Assembly: GCF_964204645.1 (NCBI RefSeq)
Contig: NC_134031.1
Span: 15,435,307 to 15,499,306 of the forward strand
From: Tubulanus polymorphus
Lineage: Eukaryota; Nemertea; Palaeonemertea; Tubulaniformes; Tubulanidae
Length of the DNA: 64,000 bases
Reading direction: 5' to 3'
Each line of letters opens with the position of its first letter. Within the stretch, counting starts at the first letter, position 1. The notes beneath the pieces were generated by a model. It was given only the letters and a program-made list of their open reading frames with translations, was not told the origin of the DNA and did no database searches. Made by a program: the position numbers and the translations under genes. Of the stretch, positions 1 through 12,700 are shown in pieces.

Positions 1-1244
1 CTTATCATTTACAATATTTCATTGCATGAGTAAAAGCAGAATGAAATACAATAAAGCATTTGACTATGATAATATCTCAGGTGTTCAACAGAAATGCCGT
101 TACTTATTTTATCGCGTAGTCTACCAAAAAACGACACAAATAGTTGTAAATCAGAAATGAATTTTACATACCTTGGCACCGATCTGGTTACCGCATTGTC
201 CGGCTTGGAGATGTACGATTTCCCTCATGTTGGCTGGTTAGATTCGAAGATTCTTGGCGAGTTGTGAACCTTTAGGTGTTTATTGACACTACTGATGTCC
301 GTCACTAGTGGGCTATGGGTTTTATAGTAAAGTCGTTGCTATCTTGGAATGTTTTGTGTTTTGTTTATTGTCGCCATGACACTGTGTAAGTCCGAACACG
401 TTTACAGTAGGTGGTCAACCAATGGTCTTTATAGCTTTTATGAGTCGCCATCTGCTTGACCAATTATCAACCCGAATGCCTGTCCATACTCGTGTTCACG
501 CTTATGATAACGTATGTACGTCAACTATATATATCAGAAAATTCCGGCATTCTACACAATACAATCTCGTCGAATACCTCAAATGCGGATTACGAATCTA
601 ATCCTGTCCAGAGTTGTTTGTGGCATTAACTGTGACCGGCGGTTTCCTTAGTGACCCGCTATTTAAAGACTTACAATAATATCAATCCACGAAACCGTAG
701 CTGGCCCGTTTGAAAAGAGATTTCTTTATTTTTGAATTTGCCCGGATAGTTAGATCTGACCTACGAGCAATTATCTGAACAGATAATTGCTCGTAGATCT
801 GACATACAACCAACTGTAATAGATATTCGATCACAAGTTCCAGTAAATAAAGGTTTACTGTTTCTTGATATTTCTCTACTGGGCCCGGGTTTCTTGGCCG
901 TGATATGTTTAAGTGGCTGATCGGTGTAGTTTGGATCAGGGAGGTGGGAGTGACGGAATTACCTGACTAACACCTCCCTGTTTGGATAGTACGAGCAATG
1001 AACTTGCTCTTAGCTTGTTGTCCGATGCAGGGGGCTTTCTACTCATCACTTGCCACTATGTATTATTGCTGATACCACGGTAAATGAGTCTAAATAATTG
1101 AGTGTCAATCTATTCTTCAATTATAAGTGCATTGTGATTGACCTCCTGTGAGCTCGCGTGGAGGTCCAGTTCCTCCCAGGGTAATGAAATGAATTATCAA
1201 TACACCAATAACAATAACAATACAGTAATAAACTTTATTGTCCC
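1..1244. other. Intergenic stretch, no gene seen
   Basis: No open frame here resembles a protein I recognise. The one clear structure is a short perfect hairpin at 762-795: two 16-base arms reading TACGAGCAATTATCTG and its complement, separated by two bases. A weaker inverted pair (CAGGGAGGTG and CACCTCCCTG) lies around 938-981. Either could be the remnant of a fold-back element. Confidence 0.5.
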
Positions 1245-1717
1245 TTAAAGCTAAGCATACATCGACAAAGCGACTGGAGACAACTAGTTGCTAGTGAGCG
1301 AGTACCCCGCGCACATCGAAAATTTAGTAAAAACCAGCAACTGCGTGGCTCATGCCGGTCGCTAGGTCCATAGCGCACACATCGACAGCAACTGAGATGT
1401 GGTTTAGCAAATATTCTTGAGGGCATCACAAGTCACGTGACAAATAGCTTTGTTTTATTCAGTTACAACCATGTGTTGTTGATTATGGAGCGCTCACATC
1501 GACGGATATGACTGTGATTGAGTACAACTAGTTGCTCAAAAGTAGAACATGAGCAACTGGGTGGAACTGGAGATAGATGGACGCTAACCAGTCGTAAGCT
1601 CGCTCACATCGACAAATTCGAGCAACTGATTGTATCCAGCCAGTTGCTCTCATGCGCCGAAAACTACCTGGCAACTAGTTGTCTCCAATCGCAGTGTCGA
1701 TGTGCGCTAGGCTTTAA
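1245..1717. mobile_element. MITE with about 47-bp terminal inverted repeats, TTAA-flanked
   Basis: The ends at 1245-1291 and 1671-1717 are near-perfect inverted complements; both contain ACATCGAC and end inward in GGAGACAACTAGTTGC. TTAA lies at both outer ends (1245-1248 and 1714-1717), as for piggyBac- or Kolobok-type target sites. The interior repeats short CATCGAC and AGTTGC motifs and has no transposase frame, so it is non-autonomous. It resembles the larger element at 18404-19263 in TTAA borders, an AG-C-TGGC-like start and subterminal TCGAC/GCAAC motifs. The superfamily is inferred, not proven. Confidence 0.75.
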
Positions 1718-2045
1718 TGTTACATAACATCATCGGTAAAAGAAATACAATAAAGCAATAAATACACAGTACAAAAATATAGAAAGTGTAATACAAAGAA
1801 CACAAAAAACAAACAAACAAAAACAAGCACAAGAAAAGACCGGTAGGGTATATATACATTACAATGTATATACCCTATTGGCTCATCCTCGTTTGCCAGG
1901 GTCCAACGACCTAACTGAATGCTTCGGCGGGAGACGGTCAGGTGAGGATGAGAGGTTAAATGCGGCATACAATATACGATACAGTCATTTACTTAAAAAG
2001 CAAGAAACAGCCGAATGATACTATCGAATTGATAGGCCTGAGAAT

Positions 2046-2315
2046 CTACAAGGATTTCAAAATACTACCCCGTTCCGAAGTTAAAGAATTTACTAGATCG
2101 CAAACTATGCTCCCTACTTCGCGGTCGTTTGAATTATTTGACGACAGGAAGAAAAATTTTTGCGCAGAGGAGAGAGCGTCGAACTCCCGGATTTTCAAAA
2201 AAAGAGCTCTCTTCGAATTTAGCGCTGAACAGTCTAAAATAAAGTGTTTTTCATCTTCCACCTGGCCATTAGTGCTGGAGACAGATTTACACAGTAAGTA
2301 GATTCTATTTGCCAC
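2046..2315 (-). pseudogene. LINE 3' ORF fragment (C-terminal zinc-knuckle-like region)
   Basis: The minus-strand frame carries the pattern seen after the reverse transcriptase of CR1/Jockey-type LINEs: a Cys followed by VEDEKHFILDC and then a segment with SSAQKFFFLSS. The frame is about 89 codons with no reverse transcriptase next to it, so this is a 5'-truncated, dead fragment. The same type of motif is present in the longer LINE at 22.9-25.9 kb (IEDEYHFALIC). Confidence 0.55.
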
Positions 2316-2762
2316 AGGGATTTTGGGTCATGCATATCTGTCTGATTCAATTTGGAGGTGACGCGGAGGCCTTTGGTTCAGCCGTCACTGGAATGCTGCA
2401 GATCGCAATCGCAAGAGCAGTTAAATGGTGTATGATGGAACGTACGGTTATTTCCTTGATATTTTGAAGCCGAGCAGGCACGTTTTTATGTCTCGTCTCT
2501 TAACTCATTATGGAACGAGTCAGTCAATAGCAACAACATTGAGAAACTGCAAAAAAGGCTTAATTCTTACAGTTGGTTTCATGAAATCGATCGAATAGAG
2601 TATAATGGTCACTGCTATAAGGGGTGATAGAGTGAGAACAAGACGTGTACGCGTGCACGTTTCTTTGAGAATCTTGGATAAGGTGTTCTACAAAATCCGG
2701 TAAACCGTAAGAGCTTTCTTCTTAGCCGAAGTGATGTTTTCTTCGGTTGCTTCCGCCAATCA

Positions 2763-3230
2763 AGTTCAAGTTCAAGTTCAAGTTCAAATTTATTTCACAG
2801 AAAGCATGACAGGCTATGTACACAGGTTGAGAGAAAACAAACAATAAAATTTACAATTTTTTTAAACAAAGCACAATTATAAAAAGAGAGAGAGAACAGT
2901 AGCTTTCAGTGTGGGCCAAGCAAAGCCTTTAGGCCGCTGTCGCAAGCACCCAGGGGAAAAAAACGAAAGAGAAATGAAAGAAATAAAGGGGAAGGAAATG
3001 AGAGTTGATGATTTTTGATAAATCGCCCTTCGTTTGGGTGAAACATGTTATTTTTTCTCTTATTCCCATGTTGGGCTAGTTTATGAGCCATGTCGCTCAC
3101 GGTGATTGTCGGTTGATGCTTCATCGATAATACCACGTCGACGTGGTCCCTTACACTTTCACCTCTCAAGAGAAATTTAATTCCGTTACTCAGTGCGGAC
3201 AACTTGCCGCTAACCAACCACCTGTAAGAT
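2763..3230 (-). mobile_element. Retro- or transposon-derived fragment with (CAAGTT)n tail
   Basis: A minus-strand frame at 2906-3217 encodes about 103 residues with MKHQPTITVSDMAHKLAQHG followed by a short basic and Phe-rich tail. The DMA-x4-HGNKR block recalls transposase-like or HMGXB3-like proteins that are dispersed in invertebrate genomes; this is recall, not a search result. Downstream on the same strand the sequence ends in a simple repeat (TTGAAC)n at 2763-2788, as LINE 3' ends often do. It may be two fused fragments. No start or splice structure supports a host gene. Confidence 0.35.
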
Positions 3231-3367
3231 AAAACAAAACAATTTTAAATATTCTTAACACTTAACCATTCTTATTTTAGTAGGACTTATGTAATAAAGT
3301 TTGCAACATTGTTGTCTCATTGCCGGATCACCGTCGTTGATGGCTCGATGAGGAGGAAGGGGTTAAT

Positions 3368-3471
3368 TCAAATGTAAGTTTCATGAATGTGTAAGCGTAT
3401 GTTGGACCAGGGAAGTGATCACACTTCCCTGGTTGGACATACGCTTACACATTCATGCAACTTACATTTGA
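3368..3471. repeat. Near-perfect 50-bp-arm hairpin
   Basis: Arms of about 50 bases (3368-3417 and 3422-3471) are inverted complements separated by ATCA at the apex. Each contains GTAAGCGTATGTTGGA or its complement, with only a few mismatches. No coding potential. Confidence 0.8.
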
Positions 3472-4190
3472 ATCGAGACGTGAAGTAGCATGTCGGACAG
3501 TATTCAAGACTTGCGGTAGCCCCTCCAACTGTTGTTTCCAACTGTAATTCAAGTGAGGGTGCTATACTTTTCGCGGCATGCATTTGATATTTCTTACCAG
3601 AGGATCCCCACAGCTTAACGAATTTCTTTACCATTTCTTGATTTCCAAAAATATGCTGTTGTAATCGTTTGATATTATCGATTTTGAGGAGATCAGTCTT
3701 AAGCAAAAATGTTACGCACTTTCATGAAATATATATGGTATACCATGGGCTTGTAAATGCCACTTAAAGAATATAGATATTGTATTACTTCTCTCTCTCC
3801 ATTATAGTTTGTTTTTTCTTTATTGCATGTGCATCGGCCCGCTTGGTTTGTGTGGCCTAAGATTTACAATCTTATACTTTGGATTTATGATGAATAAATT
3901 GAAATTGAGCTACCTAAAAATTAGAAATTATCCTAAGTAGCAAATGTTATTCAGTTCAACTATTCACCGTAGGCATGGGGGAATTATTTTTACTTGACTA
4001 AGCGACCCGCGATGAATACTCGTAAAAATGATTCTCGGCGCTAATTAAAGCGACATCTTTATACCGTACGGTGCTGCCCTCAGTTCCAAATAGCTACTTC
4101 ATTGAATTGATTCTAAATCTTAGAAATCTCATTTAAAATAGTGTTTTATCCGATTCCAGGCGTTGTCAAATGTTTTAAACAGCCTCAAAC

Positions 4191-6726
4191 ATGAGTTCGG
4201 AGATCAATTTAAGGGACGACACTAAAAAGTTGGTGCTCAGTATTTTAATTTCAGCTCCACGGGGTCGAACTGTGCGAGAATTATGCAGCGATTTTCTCGA
4301 ATACATGGGATACCCGATTCCGTTCAAAGAGATGGGATATCTATCGGTGAACGAATACTTCGAGACCAACAAGGACGCCTTTCAATTAACGTGGGTAAAA
4401 GGGGAACTCGTCGTGCGAGGGATCGCCGACGACTCGACCGAACATATTCAACGGATGGTTTCGAGGCAGCGAACGCCGGCGAAGAAATCGCGCGTCGCCG
4501 CCAAGAAACAAACACGAAATATGATGAATAAAGCCGGTAATCACAACGCGCCGAGCGTATCGCCGTTCGTGCGTAAATGTATCAACGAACTCCTACTCGC
4601 GTATCCGGACGGTATCTTACAGACGAACTTCATGGCCGCGTATTCCCGTCGGTTCGGGCAGCAGTTGCTGTTTCAGAAATTGGGGTTCGCGAGTTTGCGC
4701 GATTTGTTGAAGAGTTTAACGAACATGCTCGAACTGGTCCCGTTGAACAATAGCGGCGCGTATCGCGTCAATCTGAAGAAGAGATCTCCGTCGTCCAGCG
4801 ACAAAAAAATGGCCGCCTCGAGTTCGAAAAGGTCAGTTCATGGTAACAATAGGAGTCAGCAAAATGGCGCCCTCACGGGCCCAGTGTCCGATGGCCCCAA
4901 TGCGGGACAAGTATGTAATAGTTCATATACGGGCCCAGTTTCAAACAGTCTCCGTACGGGCCAGGTATCAAATGGTCCCCGTGCGGGCCCTATATCAAAC
5001 AGTTCCCGTATGGGCCCGGTGTCAAACAGCCCTGCGACTACGAAATTGCCAGAAGACCAAAACCGCAACAGTTCCGGTAAATATCAATTTCGATATATAT
5101 CTCGATTTAAGACAAAAAGATGAAATTATGATTGATTCTCATTTTCAATTGTTTCCTTATAGGAACGCTGCATCACAGTTTCAAGTTGAGTCCTCATATA
5201 CCAGAGGAAATACAGTTGAATATCACGAAGGTAAATCTATTCAGCGTTTGAATGATTTAAGCCATCAGTCACCTGGTGGTGCCAGGATTTTTGGATTGAT
5301 GGTTCTTTAGCCACCTCCCCCCTTATTCGAGATAAACATATCTTGAATCTGTTAGTAGTACCGTGACTGGTGGTTGGTGGATTGAGGGCCAAAAAGAACT
5401 GAAAAAGGATGAAGATATCCTTTGCCTCAGGGCCCAGTTTCACAAGAAGGTTTAACTCTCAAATCGGTTTAATTTCTTCATTAATTCAGTTTTACTTTAA
5501 ACGATTAAGGCCTGAATCTCTTAATTGTGGAACTGGGCCCGGGACGGAATCGTTAGAATGATATTGTAAAAAACAATAATGCGTTTTATAGGTTTTAAAG
5601 AAATTCCAGTTTGGACTTTGCTCGAATCGGATGTTAAGAGAATATAAAGTAAGTCCCCTTATTTAGAATGAGATTGCATTTTCTTCGCAAATTCTAAACA
5701 CGAATTTCACAAATTTTTGGAACCACGCGATATTTTTTAGAAAATTAACGGTCAAGAATTGCCGCTAGCAGCGACTGGACATGTGAGCGTCGTGGAGTTC
5801 CTGTCCGAATTACCACATCTAGTCGTCATCACGAGACCGACAAAAAATGGCGACTGGCTCTTATTCGAACCAGAGTTTTATTCACAGCTAGGTATGTCAG
5901 AGAGATTTTTAGATTTCGTTGAGCGCCAAAGTTTCTCGAAGGTGGTGAAAAGTTATGAAATAGGGAATGGGTCAATTCAAGGTCATGATTATCACGGAAT
6001 GGCCATTGTAAAATTATGGTCATGGTCCTTGAATGAAATAATTTCATTCGACATTTCGACTATATCCTAAGAGCAGTGTTCCTACAGCCCCTCAAATCCA
6101 CTCACAACCCCTCAAATTCAAAAATCCATCTTTGAAGGTACGTCACATTCCCTCAAATTCTGAGATTTAGCCCTTAGCCCCTCCAATTCTGAAAATTGTG
6201 CCTCTCAGAGTCATTTTCAGAGAGGAATACTATTCCTGATGACTGCTGATGACAATAGGACATAGTCAAACGTCAAATAAACTATAGCTCAACGAAATTT
6301 TGGGGACTCGTCTTTTATTTCTTTTTATCGCGAGATTTTGTCTTAAATATCGTTACACCCCGGACAGATTGTTTCATGACGAAAACGTTTCCCTTCTTAG
6401 AAGATAATTCTCGTTCAAATTCGTTGGCATTATTTTTTGTAGAAAATGAAAATGCAGTAGATTCTGCCGTGCGGTCGACGCAACAACTCGACTGGCGAAG
6501 CATCATGAAGACTATAGCGGATCGGTATCCAGAGGGAATGCCTTTGAGATTGCTCCCAGATAGATTCAAGGTATGATAACAGTGAGCGCGTTTCGGGATT
6601 CTTTGCGGTCGTTGAAAGCAGTGAATTTGGATCAGTAATGCCAATATGAACCCTGATCGTTTATTCCAGATATTTGCATACTCTCATAGATGGCGTCGCG
6701 AGCAAACCCCCTGCCTAATAAGCCCA

Positions 6727-6760
<34 letters not shown>

Positions 6761-9700
6761 TTTTACTAACAGAACTTTTCATTTTTTGGCTGAGTTTATT
6801 ATGGGATTTCTCTCGTTATTCATCTTACACGGATAATGCCTTTAATTGTTAGAATGTCATTATCTGCTTTTTGTTAATCTTTGGGTTTGATGATTTAGTA
6901 AAGCATAGCTTTTTTTTCTAGAAAAAAAAACACTATATTATAGCATATTTTATTATTATTAATATTATTAATCTATTTTAGGCAGAAGTCGGTGTTGATT
7001 TGATTCCTTGCGATCATCAATTCACGAATCTCGAGGATATGATTCGATCTATCGATGGAAAGTTTGTGACGATCGAGCAGAATAGTAAGTGTAATATACT
7101 CTACCGCAGAACCCTGACCATCAGACGCGAAATCATCGCTTTCCGTTTTTGAATTTCAGATAGAAGCGTTGTGATTTATCCGTTGTCTTTCAAACCGTCG
7201 AATAAATCGAATCCAGTCTTACTCGATTTAGATAAAATCGATGTACAGGTATGTTGCCATTCTGCCTTGCAAAACATCCTAACCCTTTAAGTGCATCTAC
7301 ACCGCAGTGCGGTGTACGAATCAGTGATGGATTTTGCTAGTACACCGCACTGCGGTGTATTGATTTAGTTAGTTATTACTAATTATCTCTCTTGAAAGAT
7401 GGCAGCACCTGTCAAACATAGTGAAATATTAGTAACTAACGATATACCGCGCCTGGGTGTAGACGCACTATAGTGCTATTCCCGTTATTCAATACACTAG
7501 GGTGGAATTTTTCAGAATTTTCAAATTATCTTCAGCACTAAAGGGTATTAATTAGCCAGCACTGAAAGGGTTAAAAAGGGTATACAGTGGAACCTCTCAT
7601 TAAAACAAACTCGGATTTAACATTAAAAAATACAGAATTTCATCTCAAGTAAGAAAATTTCACTCTGGATATTATAATGAACTATCGGTTATAACGAGAA
7701 AAATTTTCTGGTCGCGTGAAGTTCGTTGTAACGAGGTTCCACTGTATTTGTACACCTAATACTCCCAATACTGAAGACTCGATGCAAAAAAAGGAGCATA
7801 AGGAGCCCAACATTAGAAAATCTACGTCATATTTGGTGCATTTTGAAGTTTAAAATATACGGTATTGTAAAAACTGAATACTGGTAATTATTGAACTCAC
7901 TGAAAAAAAACGTGAAGACACATTAAAGACTCTGCTGATGGTCAGTTTTCGTTATGATTTGGCAAATTGTTTCTCAGATGAGGTGCTGAGACGGAAAAAT
8001 ATCATGAACCATTAAGAACTCAGTTCGATAAAGCAGTTGTTAACGATATGTTTCCGTTTGCAGGCGATCCCGATGAATTATCGCGAAGGTATTCCGCCGG
8101 ACTGCGTCGGCGTCAACGTTCGATACACGGTTCAGCGGATTCCGCAGTCGTATATCGGTACGGAGAACTATTTCGACGTCTACGTGTCGCAGGTCGACAG
8201 CCCCGGCCGTCTTTACATACAGCTGAAAGCCACGACGACAACCGATGCCCTCGAAGATTTAATGGATGATTTAGAGTAAGTTTTCGACGTGCTAGACCTG
8301 GTTTAATCAGTACTGACACTTACCGGGTTATTACAGATCAGGGAATTCATGATATGAAAAATCAAGTAATTTCGGAATCTTGGTAGTCAGTTAATTTGAA
8401 TATTTGGTGTCTTGTTCTTGCTGGTGTCGAGTGGCACAAGCAGCTTATTGATAAGAAACTTAAACAGCCGCCACTGATGATATCTTAGGATTCAATATTT
8501 GGTCAGGAAATTTTGGATTCTCTGAACTGTATTAGAAGCCTGTGACATTTTTCCCACCCAGTAGCGTCTACTGCTGGAGAAAATTCAAAATTCGAAAAAA
8601 GAAATTCTACTGACGGTGCGATGTGTAAGGGACATACCGTTATGTTTAAGTTTATTGAAATAGACCATAACGGTCCTTAATTTCATTAAAATAAATTTCA
8701 ATACAGTACATTTCAATACGATATAATACATTTCGAAAATGTGAATGCCGTTTCTGTAACGCCGCCTGTCAATTTGCACGTAGTAAAGGCGAGGATATAA
8801 TAGGAATACGCGTATAACTTAAAGGCTTATTGCTATCGCAGGTTCCTGTATATACGTTTAACCTTAGCGCCGTGTTGCATCTGGCTTTGCGGTACTAATC
8901 AGGGTTAGTATTCGTTCAAAAGTTTCTTCGATAGTTTCATGTTGTTGTTGTAGGGCAATATACTGGGGTCCGGAAGGTGTCGAATACCAAATGCCGGATT
9001 TCATGTTTCAAGTCGGTCAAGTTTGCGCCGCCGTTTTCCCGCAAGACAATAACTGGCATCGATGCTGCATCACGAAAGTCTTGCCCAACTCGGACGTAGT
9101 AGAGGTATGTCCTAAACACTTTCGGAACCCTGGTTTTCTTACACAGTTTTACCCGTTAGATTTCACTTCAACGGGTTAGAATGATGATTTAAAATGAACT
9201 GATTTCAACGGAGTCGAACTTTACCGAGAATTATGGAACCGAGTTCAAGAAATTTTTGGGTCATGGGTGTTTGGGTCATGAACAGATATAAAAACATGGT
9301 TCCCACAGTACTAAGGTGAAATTTGGAAAATCTTGGGGATTTTGAAATAATATTCCCAGTTTGGAAATATTTGGGAATTTGTGAAATTTTTCTCTTATCA
9401 GGGAAATATTTGGGAAATTCATTTACATTTCACGTATTGCATTTGCCAAGGCCCACTTTCTTCAGAAATTTTTCATGAAAATCACCTTAAGGCCTATCAA
9501 CCAGTCAACACTAGAATGTTGAAAATCCTGTAGTTTGATGGTACCTGTTCATTTCCATTTGGTAAAATTGAAATACTTGGGATGAAATTGGGTATTAATT
9601 CATGTAAATGTGGGAACTATGTTTTCAGTAATTTGTTACTCTTCCGAGGGAATACTGATTTGATAAGTTTGATATATCCAGAAATGTGAAAGGTTTTACT

Positions 9701-12700
9701 GAGGGTCTAAGCATTGGTGACGGATGAATTCGAACATTTTATTTGGTTTTTCAATGTAGATTTTCCTGAATAAGATTCATGTTGTTACTGATTAGAGGTT
9801 GACAGCCCTGTAAAAATATACCGAGGCTTTCTCCTTAATTTTCGTGTATGTTTGAGAAGTTTGACGGATACTAACAGGATCCGCTGCTTGGTGACCGGTA
9901 AAAAAACCTTTCTCTGATTTTAGGTTTATTTCGTCGATTATGGCAATCGTTGTTGCGTAAAACGTGATAAATGTCGACTCCTGAAGTAAGTGCTGCATCA
10001 ATTATACTCCTTACTCTTAATCCGAGTAATCACCCGAATGTTTTTGGATGTAACTCACGCTGTACGTCTCGTTTCAGGTCGAAATTCATTGCACTTCCCG
10101 CTCAAGCTATTCAAGCAAAATTGGCCAATATTATACCAGCTAATGGGGTAAATATATGAATAATGTCCGTTGGAAAATAATTTATGTTCTACAAGTCATA
10201 TCTTTCGCTCGTTATAAAATGACAATGGGTTATCTGGCAGTTGTTCATATGAAGTTGAGTCCGACACACCTAGAGAAAATATTCTATAGAAAATACGATA
10301 AATTGTCATTGCAGCATAAATGGACAAGAAGCTCGCAGGAACGAGTGCTCAGTCTAGTCTCTAATAAGTGTATATTAGCAATGGTTCTAGGAGTAGAGGT
10401 GAGTCTCAAACTCTTCATGTGGTTGGGCTATATGTATTATGTCATAGTATCAAGGCTCTTACAGATCTGGGAAATCAGGAAGTTCCGGATTTATTTTCCC
10501 TGCGCGGAAAATCACAGAATTCTGACTCTTAGTGACAATCGGGGAGAATTCCTGGAGCTCAAATTTTTGTTGTCTCGTTGTTCTTGCTGATGACGAGTGG
10601 CACGAGGAGCCTTTCTATAAGAAAACAGCCTCCGCTGAGGATATCTTACAATTTAATCAGGGAAATTTTTAGTTTAGGGCCAGGAATATGTCAGGATTCC
10701 TGTTATAACTTAAGGCGTTTTTATCTAGGTGTTGATTTGTCAAATCAATTTACCAAAGTAAATTCTGCGCATTTTTTTACTTGATTTATCAAATCGATTC
10801 AGCTAATCAATGCATTCATTTGAATGATTACTCAAATCGATTTGTCAAACTGATTTTAGTAGATTTACATGGAGAGTAAAGATGGCGGAAAAGAATCAGC
10901 AAGTCTCCCAGCACTGGTTACTAATCGGCGCGTTTATCTAACTGCAAATCGATTTGTCAAATCAGCGAGACAGGTTGATTTGTAAATCCAAAGCGATTTT
11001 TTTAGATAAAAACGCCTTTTATCTAATGAGGACCCTTTGCCACTACTCACTTGCCACAAGTGGAATCCTGATTGACGATTATTTATTTCAATTGCAGAAT
11101 CGTGTTTGTAATGTTTGTTTATGTGATACGTGTACGACTGAAGAAGACATTCACGTAAACGACGTGTTGTGTTACGAGGGATTCGCGATGTTCGTGACGG
11201 ATGACATTCCCGACGAGCGAGAATTCGACCTCGAATCGACCCCACCGAGCAGCGTATCCGGTCACGACGAAGTAGACGCTGGAAATCATCCCGAAAAAAC
11301 CAGGTAGATTGATCGTAAATCCTCAGTGTTTGCCGTTAATTTTAGCCCACTTTTATTTTATGGTCACCAGGGGCGTTAAATAGCTGAATAACTCAGTATT
11401 TTCATATTATATGGGTACCTAGGCATATTTTGTAATGACAATCAATTGCAAAATTGTAGCTAGTGACATGTTCTTTGAGTGTGGTGAGTTTTAAGGACTG
11501 TTTGTTGAGCATTTCAAACCACTGCCTAAGTGGGCGTGGTGTCCCCTGGGCCCATAGTTCTAAATTATACTTTCCTTGATTTAATTTTCTACGTGTATTA
11601 CATTGACCACCCGAAATCTATCTGAAAGATCAATAATTCATGATTAATCAGTTATGTCTGTTGACACAAGATATTATCGTTTAGAATGTTAGTCCAGATT
11701 TTCTAGTACGTCCACGGTATTGCTCCTGTATATCTACAGAAGCTCATCAGCATTACAACGTATAAAATAGTGGTACGGCTACAAGATCTGTTAACCCTCT
11801 AGTGCCTCAGCCCTAAAAATGTATAGTATTTCTTATTGATCTATGTTTTCTGCATCCTCTTATTGCATACAACACAAATTCGGTATCAGTTTCAAAAAAT
11901 TTGAGAACAAATTTTCTTCAAATTTCAATGAACATATGTGGACATCAGGCTATAGAGCCAGGTTCTAAAGTTTCAATTTATGACTACAATACCCTGACGC
12001 CATCTATCATGAAAACTTTGTACTAAGTCAACTTCTGTGGACATCAGGCTTTCCAGGCAGCTATGATTGGAAATATGTTTGTTTGGACAGGAGGTACTAA
12101 AGGGTTTTAATACAAATACTCTTGTGCTAATTAATGCACAACGTGTGGCGATCGCAACTTTAAATCTTACACACCTCGTTTATGGAATACGCTGCCTTTG
12201 AACATGAGAACAGTAGATGACATCAAGACATTTAGAAACTGTGTTAAAACCCGGCTATTTAAAAGGGCATCCGGAGAGATTGTGCAGTGAGCAAGTTTTT
12301 CGGAATAGCGCTTTACAAAAGATCTTTATAATCATCAACATTTGTTCATTAATCCATAGCTCTACAACTCCATAACCAATTTATGTTTGTTATATCATGT
12401 ACAACGCTAGCAACACTAGCTGGAATTTAGAAATTTCGAACAAATTCCTAAAGGACGAAATTTCCATTTTTCAGGCCTACGCTTCGCCAGCTGTCGTCGT
12501 TACTAACCGCGCCGCCTGAAGCGAAGCCGCAACAGGAATATCCGTTCACCTCACCGAGTCAGTCGCACACCGGCAGTTTCGAAACCGGCGCAAACAGCTT
12601 CGAATCGGAGGAAGAAGACGAATACATTCGCTACGTGCTCGAAACGAAAATCGGCAATTTTGGACTGGTTCACGTGATCAACTACGGCGGCACGGCGTAC

